Source of the DNA: an uncultured Bacteroidia bacterium
GTDB taxonomy: Bacteria; Bacteroidota; Bacteroidia; Bacteroidales; UBA932
Reading direction: 5' to 3'
Assembly (NCBI GenBank): GCA_902785575.1
Contig: CACZZF010000010.1
Span: 1 to 64,000, forward strand
Length of the DNA: 64,000 nt
This document shows, piece after piece, positions 26,325-35,441 of this stretch. The notes under the pieces were generated by a model. The model saw nothing but the letters and a program-made list of their open reading frames with translations. It had not been told where the DNA came from and did not search any database. A program made the translations under genes and the position numbers. Position 1 is the first letter of the stretch, and every line of letters starts with the position of its first letter.

Positions 26325-26711
26325 TCAAAAGGTAAACTGAATTACCCAACCGACATTCTTACCACGGCTTAGTTGACCGTTGTTTTCAGACCCATAGTAA
26401 CGACTTAATTCTCGTCCAAGTTCCTGCCTGTATGCCATACGGTCATAAGGCTGCGGATTCTTCCACCGGCCATTCTTCGTCGTCAAATGGAAACGCCCGC
26501 AGATGTTACATTTATACACCGCTTTAGTCCTTAGTCTCGAAGGACGGTAATGCTTTGCTCCATCGGCGTCACCATAGGTTAGATAAACATCTTTCCCGCA
26601 AGGACAGCTATGTCCGAAGGCGACATAACTGCGCTGATGTTGTTGGGACAAAGGACTGGTCATAGTATCACCAGAACTTTCCAAATGATAAAGATTGTCT
26701 GTTGTTTCCAT
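26325..26711 (-). CDS. Small zinc-ribbon-like protein
   Basis: This 128-residue protein has CPCGK near residue 36 and CNICGRFHLTTK near residue 68, two CxxC pairs that would hold one zinc. Proteins of this shape occur near mobile elements and often bind nucleic acid. A possible start at the internal ATG (residue 16) would remove a non-conserved leader. It is divergent from the next gene. Confidence 0.55.
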   Translation of the reverse strand: METTDNLYHLESSGDTMTSPLSQQHQRSYVAFGHSCPCGKDVYLTYGDADGAKHYRPSRLRTKAVYKCNICGRFHLTTKNGRWKNPQPYDRMAYRQELGRELSRYYGSENNGQLSRGKNVGWVIQFTF

Positions 26712-26815
26712 CTCGATTCTTTCTTTTGGTTTCTATTTTTATATGACAGAAACTCGAGAAAGTAACCCGCCACCATCATTATGTTGTAGTGAGCGAGCAT
26801 AATCTGAAAATCAAT

Positions 26816-26823
26816 TATCTTTG
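26816..26823 (+). promoter_or_regulatory. -7 box TATCTTTG abutting a start codon
   Basis: The box ends 1 bp before one ATG (26825) and 7 bp before a second (26831). The mRNA should begin at or after the first ATG, which favours the second ATG or a leaderless transcript. Confidence 0.55.
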
Positions 26824-26824
26824 C

Positions 26825-27547
26825 ATGCAAATGCGAACGAGTATCAGTTTAATCGCTGACCTTTTATTCCTGTGCATCTGCGGGATTCCCGCCGCAGGGC
26901 AGGTCAACCGCGTTACTGTCGAGGATCACGACAGCCTTACGGTATATTACCCACACTTTGACAGGATTGACCTAGTGACGGAGACAATGCCCTCAAAGAG
27001 CGAGGAAGATGTCATTTTCGTTTGCGCCGCCTCGTTCACGGGTGAGCTTCTGAACGAGTTCAAGCATTCAAATATAGCCGGACACCACGTCTCGTCCGGG
27101 ACCTTTTATTCCGGTTACAAGTGCGCTTTTTACAATGGGGTATTCACTTGGAGTCGCAAAAGTGGATGGCACTTTGACAATTATTCCCACAAGAACTCCG
27201 AGCCGCCCCTCAGAACCGCCGCTAAGCAAGGAGGGATGGGATTCTGCCAGAATATGCTATTCCACAAAGGGAAGCGCTTCAAGGGCTGCCAGAAACCGGA
27301 TAAAAAGAACCGCTACAGGGCGCTATGCGATATTGATGGGAAGCTTTGCATCGTCGATTGCGCGAGGAATCTCCCTTTTGGCAGTTTTATGGACGGGCTC
27401 AAGAAACTGGGGGTTAAGAACGCTATGTACTGCGATATGGGGACCGGCTGGAACTACTCCTGGTACCGCAAAGACGACGGGACCGTCAAAGAACTATTCA
27501 ACGTCCCCGGCCGCTACACCACGAACTGGGTGGTGTTTTATGAATAG
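26825..27547 (+). CDS. Secreted protein resembling phosphodiester glycosidases
   Basis: About 240 residues with a signal peptide (roughly 1-25). The core (GTFYSGYKCAFYNGVFTW, later GVKNAMYCDMGTGWNYSW) resembles the NAGPA/phosphodiester-glycosidase fold, which handles sugar-1-phosphate diesters and capsule-type polymers. The match is by overall pattern, so the call is cautious. ATG at 26825 or 26831 is preferred over the longer frame because the promoter lies inside the longer version. It is convergent with the AAA ATPase gene. Confidence 0.55.
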   Translation: MQMRTSISLIADLLFLCICGIPAAGQVNRVTVEDHDSLTVYYPHFDRIDLVTETMPSKSEEDVIFVCAASFTGELLNEFKHSNIAGHHVSSGTFYSGYKCAFYNGVFTWSRKSGWHFDNYSHKNSEPPLRTAAKQGGMGFCQNMLFHKGKRFKGCQKPDKKNRYRALCDIDGKLCIVDCARNLPFGSFMDGLKKLGVKNAMYCDMGTGWNYSWYRKDDGTVKELFNVPGRYTTNWVVFYE

Positions 27548-27562
27548 AGGTTATTAATCCCC

Positions 27563-28696
27563 TCACAACCTCTCCAACCACCTGGAAAAGAAGACGTTAT
27601 ACACGCTGTACGTGCTTCCTGACGGGGATTTCGTCTCCAGAATCAATTCCTTATCCACCAGTGTCTCAAGCGTCCTCAATGATGACGAAGGGGCACCGAG
27701 GCTGTATTTCTGAAGGAATTCGTTGGAAGTAGGTTGGGACAACTCCCCTTCTTTCGCTACGGCTATAAGATAATTCCACTGCCTCTGAGTCAATAAGTTC
27801 CGCCGCTCAAGAAAAGCGTCGCTATTTTCCTTGAATATCGTGTCGATGGCGACAAATACTTCAGTTAAAGTCGCCTCTTTTCTTGTGCCGAGGAACACCC
27901 TGTTGCAGAGGAACTGGGTGTAGAAGGTATGTCTCCTGGTCCATTCGAGAATATATCCCACTGCTTCTTCCGTGATGGTTTTCCCATTGTCACAGAACTG
28001 CTTCCGAATAAATGAGGAATAAACCTCCTGGCCGATCTTGTCAATGGGATACATCGCCGAACTCTCATAGAAAGGGCTCTTCTCTCCCGTGAACATATCG
28101 GCCATCACGTGTCTCTTGCTGCCGCTGAAAATGAACTGGACATTTCTTAATGGCTGAATATAAGTTCGGAGCAACACCTCAGCGGACAAACCGTCATATG
28201 ACCGAATCTGCTGGAACTCGTCTATCGCGACAATCACTCTCTTTTTTCTACCCTCGAGATAATCGAGCAAAGTTTTAAGGGTATATCGCTTTTCAGTATC
28301 GGTCTGAAAAGTGAATGACAATTGTGGGATTCCGCTGATTGGATCAGTGGTCACGACAGGGCGAACCGACTTAAGGGTTTCGAGGAATGACCGGGCCGCC
28401 AATCGACCGGTTGTATTTGAATAGATTGCCTCAGCCATCAAAGTGAGCATGTCCTCGAAACAATGACTAGGATATATGTCAATATAGTAGGTCTCATACT
28501 CCCCTCCCATCTCTTCCAGAATATCAAAAATATGATAAATTAGACCTGTTTTTCCAAGCCTTCGAGGGGAAATCAGTGTGATATTCGAACCATTTTCAAG
28601 GTATTTGATTATCTCGGCAGTTTCAACCTCCCTGTCGCAGAAATACTGAACAGGAGTATGTGGAGACAATATAAAGGGATTGGAAGGAGTACTCAT
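27563..28696 (-). CDS. AAA ATPase of the archaeal-type P-loop family
   Basis: About 377 residues from the ATG at 28696. Walker A is SPRRLGKT (about residues 43-50) and Walker B is VIVAIDEFQQI. Sensor-like FIFSGSKRH follows, and a C-terminal winged helix (ERRNLLTQRQWNYLIAVAKEG) fits the ATPase family common in archaea and Bacteroidetes, of unknown biological role but often linked to toxin or restriction-like behaviour. A longer start at 28735 exists, but the promoter lies between the two starts, so the shorter form is used. Confidence 0.8.
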   Translation of the reverse strand: MSTPSNPFILSPHTPVQYFCDREVETAEIIKYLENGSNITLISPRRLGKTGLIYHIFDILEEMGGEYETYYIDIYPSHCFEDMLTLMAEAIYSNTTGRLAARSFLETLKSVRPVVTTDPISGIPQLSFTFQTDTEKRYTLKTLLDYLEGRKKRVIVAIDEFQQIRSYDGLSAEVLLRTYIQPLRNVQFIFSGSKRHVMADMFTGEKSPFYESSAMYPIDKIGQEVYSSFIRKQFCDNGKTITEEAVGYILEWTRRHTFYTQFLCNRVFLGTRKEATLTEVFVAIDTIFKENSDAFLERRNLLTQRQWNYLIAVAKEGELSQPTSNEFLQKYSLGAPSSSLRTLETLVDKELILETKSPSGSTYSVYNVFFSRWLERL

Positions 28697-28697
28697 C

Positions 28698-28763
28698 GCA
28701 TTATCTTTTTCCCAAAGATAATGCATTATTTTCATTTCACAAAATGTGAATCACAAAATGTGA
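28698..28763 (-). promoter_or_regulatory. AAA ATPase promoter with palindromic -7 and operator -33
   Basis: TTTG (28740-28743), 19 bp, TATCTTTG (28713-28720). The -33 box lies inside the first of two TCACA-N3-TGTGA palindromes (28737-28749 and 28751-28763). The -7 box lies inside an 11-bp-arm palindrome (GCATTATCTTT at 28698-28708 with AAAGATAATGC at 28714-28724). The ATG follows 1 bp later. Two symmetric sites at both promoter boxes indicate tight repression. Confidence 0.75.
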
Positions 28764-28806
28764 AATCTAACGAGCCGGGGAAAGGTTAAAATTCCAGCCT
28801 GAACCT
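28736..28806 (-). repeat. Tandem operator plus Nudix-tail remnant, copy 2
   Basis: Matches 361-431 at about 90 percent. The segment 28786-28806 reads RFRLEF-stop on the minus strand, the exact C-terminal end of the intact Nudix protein at 410-1108. The same Nudix-tail/operator junction therefore exists twice, but here the rest of the Nudix gene is gone. Confidence 0.8.
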
Positions 28807-28842
28807 TGTTGCCTTTGTGTAGTATAAGATAACCCTAACTTT

Positions 28843-29199
28843 TCAAACAAACAAATCTAAGAGACCTATCTCAATCCCCTTCTTTGCCCGAGATCGGGCG
28901 GAATGCTTGGCGGCTTTGCGGAGACGCCTTAGGCGGGAACTCCGCTCTTCCGCCACACCGAAACGATCCCTGAAATCCATCACGGCCTTCCTTCCTCTCA
29001 GGGCCCGTCGAAGACCGGCGGCTCTTGTACCTGAAGGATGCCTGGACAAATCTGTCTTTGCCTTAGTCAGGCCTTTATCAAACTGATTCAGCGACGCAAG
29101 CACAGTGACGGAACTCTCCTCAGCAAGCCGCTCCCGAACTTGACGGATTTCCCTCATCCTCTGTTCGAACGCTTTCCTGGTATGATAGGTCTTACTCAT
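28843..29199 (-). CDS. Small very basic unknown protein
   Basis: The 118-residue protein is rich in Arg and Lys and helical throughout, with clustered basic patches (SRLRRLRKAAKHSARSRAKK). No membrane segment or known motif. It probably binds nucleic acid or acidic partners. It lies 30 bp from the end of the SGNH hydrolase gene, same strand. Confidence 0.45.
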   Translation of the reverse strand: MSKTYHTRKAFEQRMREIRQVRERLAEESSVTVLASLNQFDKGLTKAKTDLSRHPSGTRAAGLRRALRGRKAVMDFRDRFGVAEERSSRLRRLRKAAKHSARSRAKKGIEIGLLDLFV

Positions 29200-29229
29200 C
29201 AGAAAAAAGGCATAGTAACCTTAAAACGG

Positions 29230-30339
29230 TCACTTTTTCCGGAGTGCTTTCTTCAAGGTCGGAAGTACATACTCGGTGTAACGGACCATTCCAAGGTCAG
29301 TGAAATGGACCCCGTCAACAGTCGCCTCGCCGTCCAAGCCGAGCATCTTGTCCCCTTTAATGTAATATATCTTCCTCTCCCCAGCCTTCTTAAGCTTCGC
29401 GTAAACCGCTCTCATAGAGGCGTTTCTGGCCGCTATGTCGGCAGCGGTCACCTTGTCGAAAACCGCATGGGGATAATTAGGATTCTCTATGAATATAACC
29501 GGCACATCCGGATGGGCGTCTCTGATTATCCTGAAGAACTTCTCCTGCCTCTCGTCAATCAGCGAAGCCTCGCAGTTCGGCACATTGTCCAGCACGAAAA
29601 GCGAAGGATCCTTTACAGCCGCCATCAGCTCGGCGATCTCGTAGTCCAGGCGGGCGTTTCCGCTGAAACCTAGGTTAACGACCTCCCTATCAAGCTCTCT
29701 GGAGATTATATTCGTGAAAGCCATCCCGGGTCTGTTCGCGCAGCCGCCCTGAAGAATGCTGGTGCCATACATCACGATTGGAGAACCTTTGCGAGGGCTG
29801 TCAAGAGCCGGCTGGTCGATAACCGAACCTTCCTCAACCCCAATCTCCAGTTTCTTAACTCCCTCGTACAGAGAAAGATAAACGATATATTCCCTCATCA
29901 CGGGCTCCATTCCGGAAATGACCGTGAGATCGTTTAAGGTATCCTTTTGCGGACGGGCGCTCCGAGCGAACCTCCAATGGCCGTCAACCGGATCCTGGGT
30001 ATATAGGTCAAGACCGCGAGTGCCTGTGTCAGTCATGTGGTTCATCGTGTGAAGCCCGAACGACACCCACCGCAACTTGATAGACGGAGAGTCCGAGCGG
30101 AACCTCACCGAGATCCCGGCAGAATGATGCGCCAGGTCCCAAACCGGCTGGCGGATAACACCTTCCAAAGATGCGGGAAGCCGCTCGTATGTGGCCGAAG
30201 TATTCGGAACAGCCTTCCCATAAATCGGGAAGGTTGAAGCGTCGGTGTAGTAATATTTCTTCGCATCCTGGGCGGATGCCAGTGAAATAGAAAGGACAGA
30301 CAAAAGCAATAAAGCCAAAAATTTCACAAGGGATTTCAT
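29230..30339 (-). CDS. Secreted SGNH hydrolase with GxDLY N-terminal domain
   Basis: The 369-residue protein has a signal peptide (1-23). An N-terminal beta-sandwich contains GLDLY, the GxDLY domain. The SGNH esterase domain starts at YGTSILQGG (nucleophile Ser in GxS, normal for this group), then NLGFSGNA for the Gly/Asn oxyanion site and DGVHFTDLG with the catalytic Asp/His. It likely deacetylates glycans in the periplasm or outside. Its start is divergent from the sialidase-like gene, a CAZyme-type pair. Confidence 0.85.
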   Translation of the reverse strand: MKSLVKFLALLLLSVLSISLASAQDAKKYYYTDASTFPIYGKAVPNTSATYERLPASLEGVIRQPVWDLAHHSAGISVRFRSDSPSIKLRWVSFGLHTMNHMTDTGTRGLDLYTQDPVDGHWRFARSARPQKDTLNDLTVISGMEPVMREYIVYLSLYEGVKKLEIGVEEGSVIDQPALDSPRKGSPIVMYGTSILQGGCANRPGMAFTNIISRELDREVVNLGFSGNARLDYEIAELMAAVKDPSLFVLDNVPNCEASLIDERQEKFFRIIRDAHPDVPVIFIENPNYPHAVFDKVTAADIAARNASMRAVYAKLKKAGERKIYYIKGDKMLGLDGEATVDGVHFTDLGMVRYTEYVLPTLKKALRKK

Positions 30340-30362
30340 AATAATAAGCTAAATGACCAACA

Positions 30363-30370
30363 CAAAAATA
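30363..30370 (-). promoter_or_regulatory. -7 box TATTTTTG for the SGNH hydrolase
   Basis: Perfect TAnnTTTG 23 bp before the ATG. No clear -33 TTTG at 19-20 bp. The opposite strand lacks an exact box for the sialidase-like gene. Confidence 0.4.
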
Positions 30371-30414
30371 GCGAAAAAAGACAATGAAACATATTATTTG
30401 GTAACTTGCGCCAT

Positions 30415-32205
30415 ATGAAAAGAACACTATTACTATTCTGCCTTGTCTTAAGCTCTACACTATCAGGCCAACCTCTGAATCGTCCTTGGCTTAAAGCGAT
30501 GGAAAACAGGATGTCTGTCGAGGAGAAAGAGATGCTCCAGAGCATTTATGCGCCGACAGTCGTAGCCACACCCTTGGAAGATGCCAGACGAAGCGTCTGT
30601 ATACTTCCAGACGGTGAGATCCGATGCTACGGCTCGATTGAACGAGACAAAAAGAATCCGAAAGGGAAGGCCGCCTACCTGTCCTCTGTCGATGGAGGCC
30701 TGACGTGGAAAACCAGGTATTCCCATGGCAAGATGGGAGCGTGTACCTATATTCCTGTAAAAGACATTTTCGTGACCTCACGGGCAGATGCTGAAGGGAC
30801 TTGGTTCCTGATTTCTAAGATTGGTCCGGAAGATCCTGAGCCTGAGCAGGTTAAAATCTCCTCATACCGGTTTTCAGACTGTTTCCAACCTACCAAATCA
30901 GATTATTCCGATCGTATCTTTTTCACTGGGCAACGCCGCAATGAACGGAATGAATCAGTCCCGACTTTCATCTATACAGACGATTACGGAAAAACATTTC
31001 ATCTGGTGGAGCTCCCCCACCCGCCGAAACCGGAAATAGTGTTCCCGCACCAAGGCATCAGATGGAGCAATGACTGCGGTACCGAACCTATGGCTTGCGA
31101 GATCTCCCTGGGGAAAATGATGATGTTAATCCGCAATGCCACAGATGCCTTCTACCAGTCTTTTTCCGAAGACGGCGGAACGACATGGTCCGATCCTGAA
31201 CCATCTGTATTCCAGGGATGTATCACAACACCTTTCCTATTGACTCTGTCAGACGGCCGAATCGTGAATTTCTGGAACAATACCCGTCCGCTTCCGGAAT
31301 CGGATCATGAAAAGCAGATGCCTCCGGTCGCGGAAACTGTCAAAGACGGGACCTGGGAGGATGTTTTCACCAACAGGGACGTCGCTCATGCCGCCATCTC
31401 ATCAGACAAGGGAGAGAACTGGACAGGTGTCCGTGAACTATACCTCAACGGAATTAGGAACAACGCCGATTTCCGATATGTTGGCGGCGTATTGTATTCC
31501 CTGGACAAGAGCGTCCACCAATTCCAGGCATTTGAGCTCCCCTTCAATAAGATTCTGGTCTCCGTGGGGCAAAATCCTGTTTCAAGAAGGATGCTGATTT
31601 TCGACCTGGATTGGCTCAAAGAGACTGATCGGCAGGAAGACTTCATGGATGGATTGGGAGGTCTAAGCACCTTCGTGTATGTCAAAAGCATTTCAGGTTC
31701 AGCAGAGGCTTATGTCGGAAATGGCCACTGCGCCTGGAATCGCACCAACGGAGCGTTGCTCGTACCCGATCCGGAAGGAGGCTATTCTGACGTCCTGCAG
31801 TTATCGAAATATCCTGACGAGCGCCTGTTCAACGACATCCAGGGGCTAACGTGGAACTTTCCCGCCAGCCACGAGGGAGAGGTGGAGATAGGATTCTTCC
31901 TTGCCGAAGACACCATGCGGATCAACCTGACAGACTGCTGGTTCAACCCATGCGACCCATATGTGGCGTCACAGGCCCAATTCTCCACCGACCTTACAGC
32001 TGACGATGTTCCGTCCGGCGCCTGGCACACCCTCCTGCTGAAATATGATCCGGAATGGGTGGAGATCTGTTGTGACGGCAAGGGCGTGACCCGCCTGAAG
32101 GCAAAGAAAAACAGCCCTCTCGGGCTGTCTTATCTGAATATCCAATGCGTTAGCGATTCTTCCAACAGCAAAGGGACATATATCCGCCTCCTTAAAAAGA
32201 GGTGA
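30415..32205 (+). CDS. Secreted sialidase-like beta-propeller with C-terminal lectin-like domain
   Basis: About 596 residues from the ATG at 30415, with a signal peptide (1-19). Four Asp-box units mark a six-bladed propeller: SSVDGGLTWK, YTDDYGKTFH, SEDGGTTWS and SSDKGENW. The last 170 residues form a beta-sandwich of the concanavalin-like type. The fold fits exo-sialidases and related glycan hydrolases, but the arginine triad cannot be confirmed by eye. Paired with the esterase on the other strand, it may act on acetylated host or plant glycans. Confidence 0.75.
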   Translation: MKRTLLLFCLVLSSTLSGQPLNRPWLKAMENRMSVEEKEMLQSIYAPTVVATPLEDARRSVCILPDGEIRCYGSIERDKKNPKGKAAYLSSVDGGLTWKTRYSHGKMGACTYIPVKDIFVTSRADAEGTWFLISKIGPEDPEPEQVKISSYRFSDCFQPTKSDYSDRIFFTGQRRNERNESVPTFIYTDDYGKTFHLVELPHPPKPEIVFPHQGIRWSNDCGTEPMACEISLGKMMMLIRNATDAFYQSFSEDGGTTWSDPEPSVFQGCITTPFLLTLSDGRIVNFWNNTRPLPESDHEKQMPPVAETVKDGTWEDVFTNRDVAHAAISSDKGENWTGVRELYLNGIRNNADFRYVGGVLYSLDKSVHQFQAFELPFNKILVSVGQNPVSRRMLIFDLDWLKETDRQEDFMDGLGGLSTFVYVKSISGSAEAYVGNGHCAWNRTNGALLVPDPEGGYSDVLQLSKYPDERLFNDIQGLTWNFPASHEGEVEIGFFLAEDTMRINLTDCWFNPCDPYVASQAQFSTDLTADDVPSGAWHTLLLKYDPEWVEICCDGKGVTRLKAKKNSPLGLSYLNIQCVSDSSNSKGTYIRLLKKR

Positions 32206-32211
32206 TGAGTC

Positions 32212-32685
32212 TTAGAACATGTAACGTACTCCGAGACCTAAGGTCAGGAGGCCGTTACGGCGAACCTTGCCGTCTCCGAACATAAGACGTGGCCGCAAAC
32301 TAAGGGAGAACTGGAGCGGGAAGTCGAAAATATATTCCAACCCAACGTTCCCGAGGAGTCCCGCATAGACCAGATTCTCGTCTTTCTCATTGGTCCAGAC
32401 AGCGACGCTGGCTCCAGGGCCGGCATAGATACCCCACTGTCCATAAGCGCTCCAATCGGGCTGGGCTATCATGATATTATAGACCCCGTCGAAATGGAAG
32501 GCGTTGGTATTGAACGCGTCATCCAGTCCGAGCTCAAACTCCAGGAAGTCAAATTCCCCGGCGTAATTCTCGTAACTGACATCCACCCCGTAGTTGCCGG
32601 CACGAAGCCCGACAGCCCTAGGTTGGGCAACTGCCACAAATGAAAAAGCCACCACCGCGGCTAATGCCAATAGAATTCTTTTCAT
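32212..32685 (-). CDS. Small outer-membrane beta-barrel protein
   Basis: This 157-residue protein has a signal peptide (1-20), then amphipathic strands and the terminal aromatic LGVRYMF typical of outer-membrane barrels, about eight strands. It is 2 bp downstream of rnfA on the same strand and could be co-transcribed. It ends 6 bp from the convergent sialidase stop. Confidence 0.65.
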   Translation of the reverse strand: MKRILLALAAVVAFSFVAVAQPRAVGLRAGNYGVDVSYENYAGEFDFLEFELGLDDAFNTNAFHFDGVYNIMIAQPDWSAYGQWGIYAGPGASVAVWTNEKDENLVYAGLLGNVGLEYIFDFPLQFSLSLRPRLMFGDGKVRRNGLLTLGLGVRYMF

Positions 32686-32687
32686 AT

Positions 32688-33290
32688 CTACACCATTCCA
32701 GAGAATCCCATGAACGCCATGGCCAGGATGCCGCAGGTCACCAGAGCGATAGGAACGCCCTTGAACTGCTTCGGGACATCGTTGAGCTCAAGATGCTCAC
32801 GCATTCCAGCGAAGAGGATCAGAGCCATTCCGTAGCCGATAGCCGTAGCGAATGCGTAGACTATAGCCTGTCCGAGGTTGAGCATGTGCGCGGGGCCTCC
32901 GCCGAATGTGAACTCCTTGGTCACGACGTTAAGAGCGACACCCAAAACGGCGCAGTTGGTGGTGATCAGCGGAAGGAATATTCCCAAAGCCTGGTACAGC
33001 GAGGGGCTGATCTTCTTCAGAACGATCTCTACCATCTGAACCAGGGAAGCGATCACGAGAATGAAAGCGATCGTCTGGAGGAACTCCAGGCCGAAAGCGA
33101 CCAGCAAATACTTGTTAATCAAGTAGGTGACAAGAGTCGCGAGAGTGATGACGAAGACCACCGCTCCGGACATTCCGGTCGCTGTAGAGACCTTGCTGGA
33201 GACTCCGATGAACGGACATGTGCCCAGGAACTGGGCCAGCATTATATTATTGACGAATATCGCCGAAATAATTATGAGGAAAAATTCCAT
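32688..33290 (-). CDS. rnfA: Rnf electron transport complex subunit A
   Basis: The 200-residue protein has six membrane segments and the conserved GTCPFIGVS and TTNCAVLGVA segments that hold the membrane iron-sulfur site shared with RnfE and NqrE. It is the last rnf subunit in the run rnfB-C-D-G-E-A. The complex couples ferredoxin oxidation to NAD reduction and ion pumping across the inner membrane. Gaps between subunits are 3 bp. Confidence 0.95.
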   Translation of the reverse strand: MEFFLIIISAIFVNNIMLAQFLGTCPFIGVSSKVSTATGMSGAVVFVITLATLVTYLINKYLLVAFGLEFLQTIAFILVIASLVQMVEIVLKKISPSLYQALGIFLPLITTNCAVLGVALNVVTKEFTFGGGPAHMLNLGQAIVYAFATAIGYGMALILFAGMREHLELNDVPKQFKGVPIALVTCGILAMAFMGFSGMV

Positions 33291-33293
33291 AGC

Positions 33294-33884
33294 CTAGCTC
33301 TTTTTAGCGATTTTGTTGAAAAGGACCATCAGGTAGCCGAGGGCGATGAACGCTCCGGGAGCCATGACGAACACCAGGATGCCGTCGCCGGAGATGAACT
33401 TCCAGCCGAAAGCGGATCCGCTTCCGAGAATCTCCCTGACAAGGCCAAGGACGGTGAGGCTCATTGTGAAACCGAATCCGATCCCGAGCCCGTCAAGGGC
33501 CGAGTCCACAATCCCGTTCTTGCTGGCGAAGGCCTCGGCGCGTCCGAGGACGATACAGTTCACGACAATCAGCGGGATGAAGAGTCCCAGGGTCTTGTAC
33601 ATGTCAGGAGTATAGGCCTGCATGGCGAACTGTAGAATCGTGACAAAGGTCGCGATAACCACAATATAGACAGGAATATGAACCTTGTCCGGAACCACAG
33701 GCGCGATAGCCGAGATCACGATGTTCGAGAGCACCAGTACGAACAAGGTCGCAAGACCCATGCTCATACCGTTGATGGCTGAAGTCGTGGTAGCCAAGGT
33801 GGGGCAAAGTCCAAGGAGAAGGACGAAGGTCGGGTTCTCCTTGAAGAAGCCTTTAGTGAATATGCCTAATTTTCTCTTGCTCAT
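33294..33884 (-). CDS. rnfE: Rnf electron transport complex subunit E
   Basis: The 196-residue paralogue of RnfA with LGLCPTLATTTS and VVNCIVLGRAEAFA, which supply the other half of the membrane iron-sulfur site. Six membrane segments. Sits 3 bp after rnfG and 3 bp before rnfA. Confidence 0.95.
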   Translation of the reverse strand: MSKRKLGIFTKGFFKENPTFVLLLGLCPTLATTTSAINGMSMGLATLFVLVLSNIVISAIAPVVPDKVHIPVYIVVIATFVTILQFAMQAYTPDMYKTLGLFIPLIVVNCIVLGRAEAFASKNGIVDSALDGLGIGFGFTMSLTVLGLVREILGSGSAFGWKFISGDGILVFVMAPGAFIALGYLMVLFNKIAKKS

Positions 33885-33887
33885 AGC

Positions 33888-34451
33888 CTATTCTCCTTTA
33901 ATGGTCTTTAAAGCCTCCACAGCGTTTTTAACCGCCAGGGTATATGCCCTGGAAGTGATTGTGGAAGCGGTGATAGCGTCAATATCCCCGCCATCCTTCT
34001 TGACAGACAGGATCTTGGAGGAAGGGTCGAAACCTTTGAACTGTGAGTAGAAATGCTCGTCCGTGTTACACTTCGCTCCGAGTCCGGGCGTCTCTGTGTG
34101 TGACAAGACTGAGGTGTTGTATACTTTCCCGTCAGGGGTGATTCCGACCATCAGGGTCAAGGGGCCGCCGAAACCGACCACAGTGGACTTGACGGCATAG
34201 GCCTTGACCTCCCCACCGGAAGTGCTGACGTAATATTCGGAAGGCTGTCCACCGACCTCAACAGGCTTAGCCTCAGATAGTTCCCCACCTTCGGGAAGAA
34301 CCGCTCCGATGGAGGCTTTGAGGATTTCGGCGTTCGCTTTGGCGATCGGCTCGGCTGTCAGGACATACATCCCGCCCAGCAGGGCTGAACAGACAAGGCA
34401 GACGGCCGTAAGGCACAGGGCCATATTAATGAGATTTGATTTTGCTGCCAT
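33888..34451 (-). CDS. rnfG: Rnf electron transport complex subunit G
   Basis: The 187-residue protein has one N-terminal membrane anchor (10-30) and a periplasmic FMN-binding domain. The covalent flavin attachment site reads DAITASTITS near residue 156 (family S/TGAT-T type). HTETPGLGAKC precedes it. It passes electrons between RnfD and the iron-sulfur subunits. Confidence 0.93.
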   Translation of the reverse strand: MAAKSNLINMALCLTAVCLVCSALLGGMYVLTAEPIAKANAEILKASIGAVLPEGGELSEAKPVEVGGQPSEYYVSTSGGEVKAYAVKSTVVGFGGPLTLMVGITPDGKVYNTSVLSHTETPGLGAKCNTDEHFYSQFKGFDPSSKILSVKKDGGDIDAITASTITSRAYTLAVKNAVEALKTIKGE

Positions 34452-34454
34452 ATT

Positions 34455-35438
34455 CTAAGCCCTCCCGTATTTTTTCTGATGGAACCAGTTATTGAGAAGA
34501 GGAACCGTGGAGTTCATGATGAGAATAGCGAAGCTCACACCTTCCGGATAAGAGCCGAAGTACCTGATCATCAATGTGATGAAACCAATACCTATACCGA
34601 AGATGATTCCACCCTTAATGCTCATCGGGCTGGTCACGTAGTCAGTCGCCATGAAGCAGGAACCGAGGAGGAGACCACCGGTGAGGAGGTTGAACAGAGG
34701 ATCGGTGAACTGTGCGGGATTGGCGAGCCAGAAGATGCAGGACACGGCGGCCACGGTACCGAGGATCGACAGGGTGATCCAAGGCTTGATGACCTTGCGC
34801 GCGACCAGGTAGATGAAACCGACTAGAATCGCTATCGCGCAAGCCTCTCCGGCCGATCCGCCTATATTGGCGAAGAGCATCTGGGAATATGTGTAACCAT
34901 GGCTGGCCATCAGGTCAGGTACCGAGGCGCCCTGCATCAAGCCTTCCTTGATAGCTCCCAGAGGAGTGGCTCCGGAGATGGCATCAACCCCGAACAGGCC
35001 CTGGGGAATCTCCCAATGGGTCATATAGGTCGGGAAAGAGATGAGAAGGAACACACGTCCCACCAAAGCCGGATTGAAAATGTTCTGGCCGAGACCTCCG
35101 AAGGTCATTTTCGCGACCCCGATAGCCACCAGGGCGCCGAGGAACACAACCCACCAGGGAGTGGTCGGAGGCAAGTTGAGAGCCAGAAGGACTCCGGTGA
35201 CAGCGGCTGACCAGTCACCGATCGTGGAAGCCTTCTTCATACAATACCTTGTGATAAGGTACTCGATCGCCAGGCAGGACAGCACGCTCACCGCAAGGAC
35301 GAGCAGCTCTTTCCAGCCGTAGAACACGACCGAGACTATGACGGCCGGCAGCAGGGCGATCACGACATCCCTCATCAGGACCTTTGTTGTGGTCGCTGAA
35401 TGGATGTGAGGGTTAGGGGAAACCAATATCTTGTCCAT
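34455..35438 (-). CDS. rnfD: Rnf electron transport complex subunit D
   Basis: This 327-residue multi-pass membrane protein has eight or more segments and the covalent FMN motif DAISGATPLG near residue 155. It forms the ion-translocating core with RnfG. Length and order are usual. Confidence 0.95.
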   Translation of the reverse strand: MDKILVSPNPHIHSATTTKVLMRDVVIALLPAVIVSVVFYGWKELLVLAVSVLSCLAIEYLITRYCMKKASTIGDWSAAVTGVLLALNLPPTTPWWVVFLGALVAIGVAKMTFGGLGQNIFNPALVGRVFLLISFPTYMTHWEIPQGLFGVDAISGATPLGAIKEGLMQGASVPDLMASHGYTYSQMLFANIGGSAGEACAIAILVGFIYLVARKVIKPWITLSILGTVAAVSCIFWLANPAQFTDPLFNLLTGGLLLGSCFMATDYVTSPMSIKGGIIFGIGIGFITLMIRYFGSYPEGVSFAILIMNSTVPLLNNWFHQKKYGRA

Positions 35439-35441
35439 ACT

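Noticed and set aside
29230..30339. GTS instead of GDS at the SGNH nucleophile taken as a broken active site
   Set aside because: The GxDLY-containing SGNH group normally has GxS here, so the enzyme looks intact.
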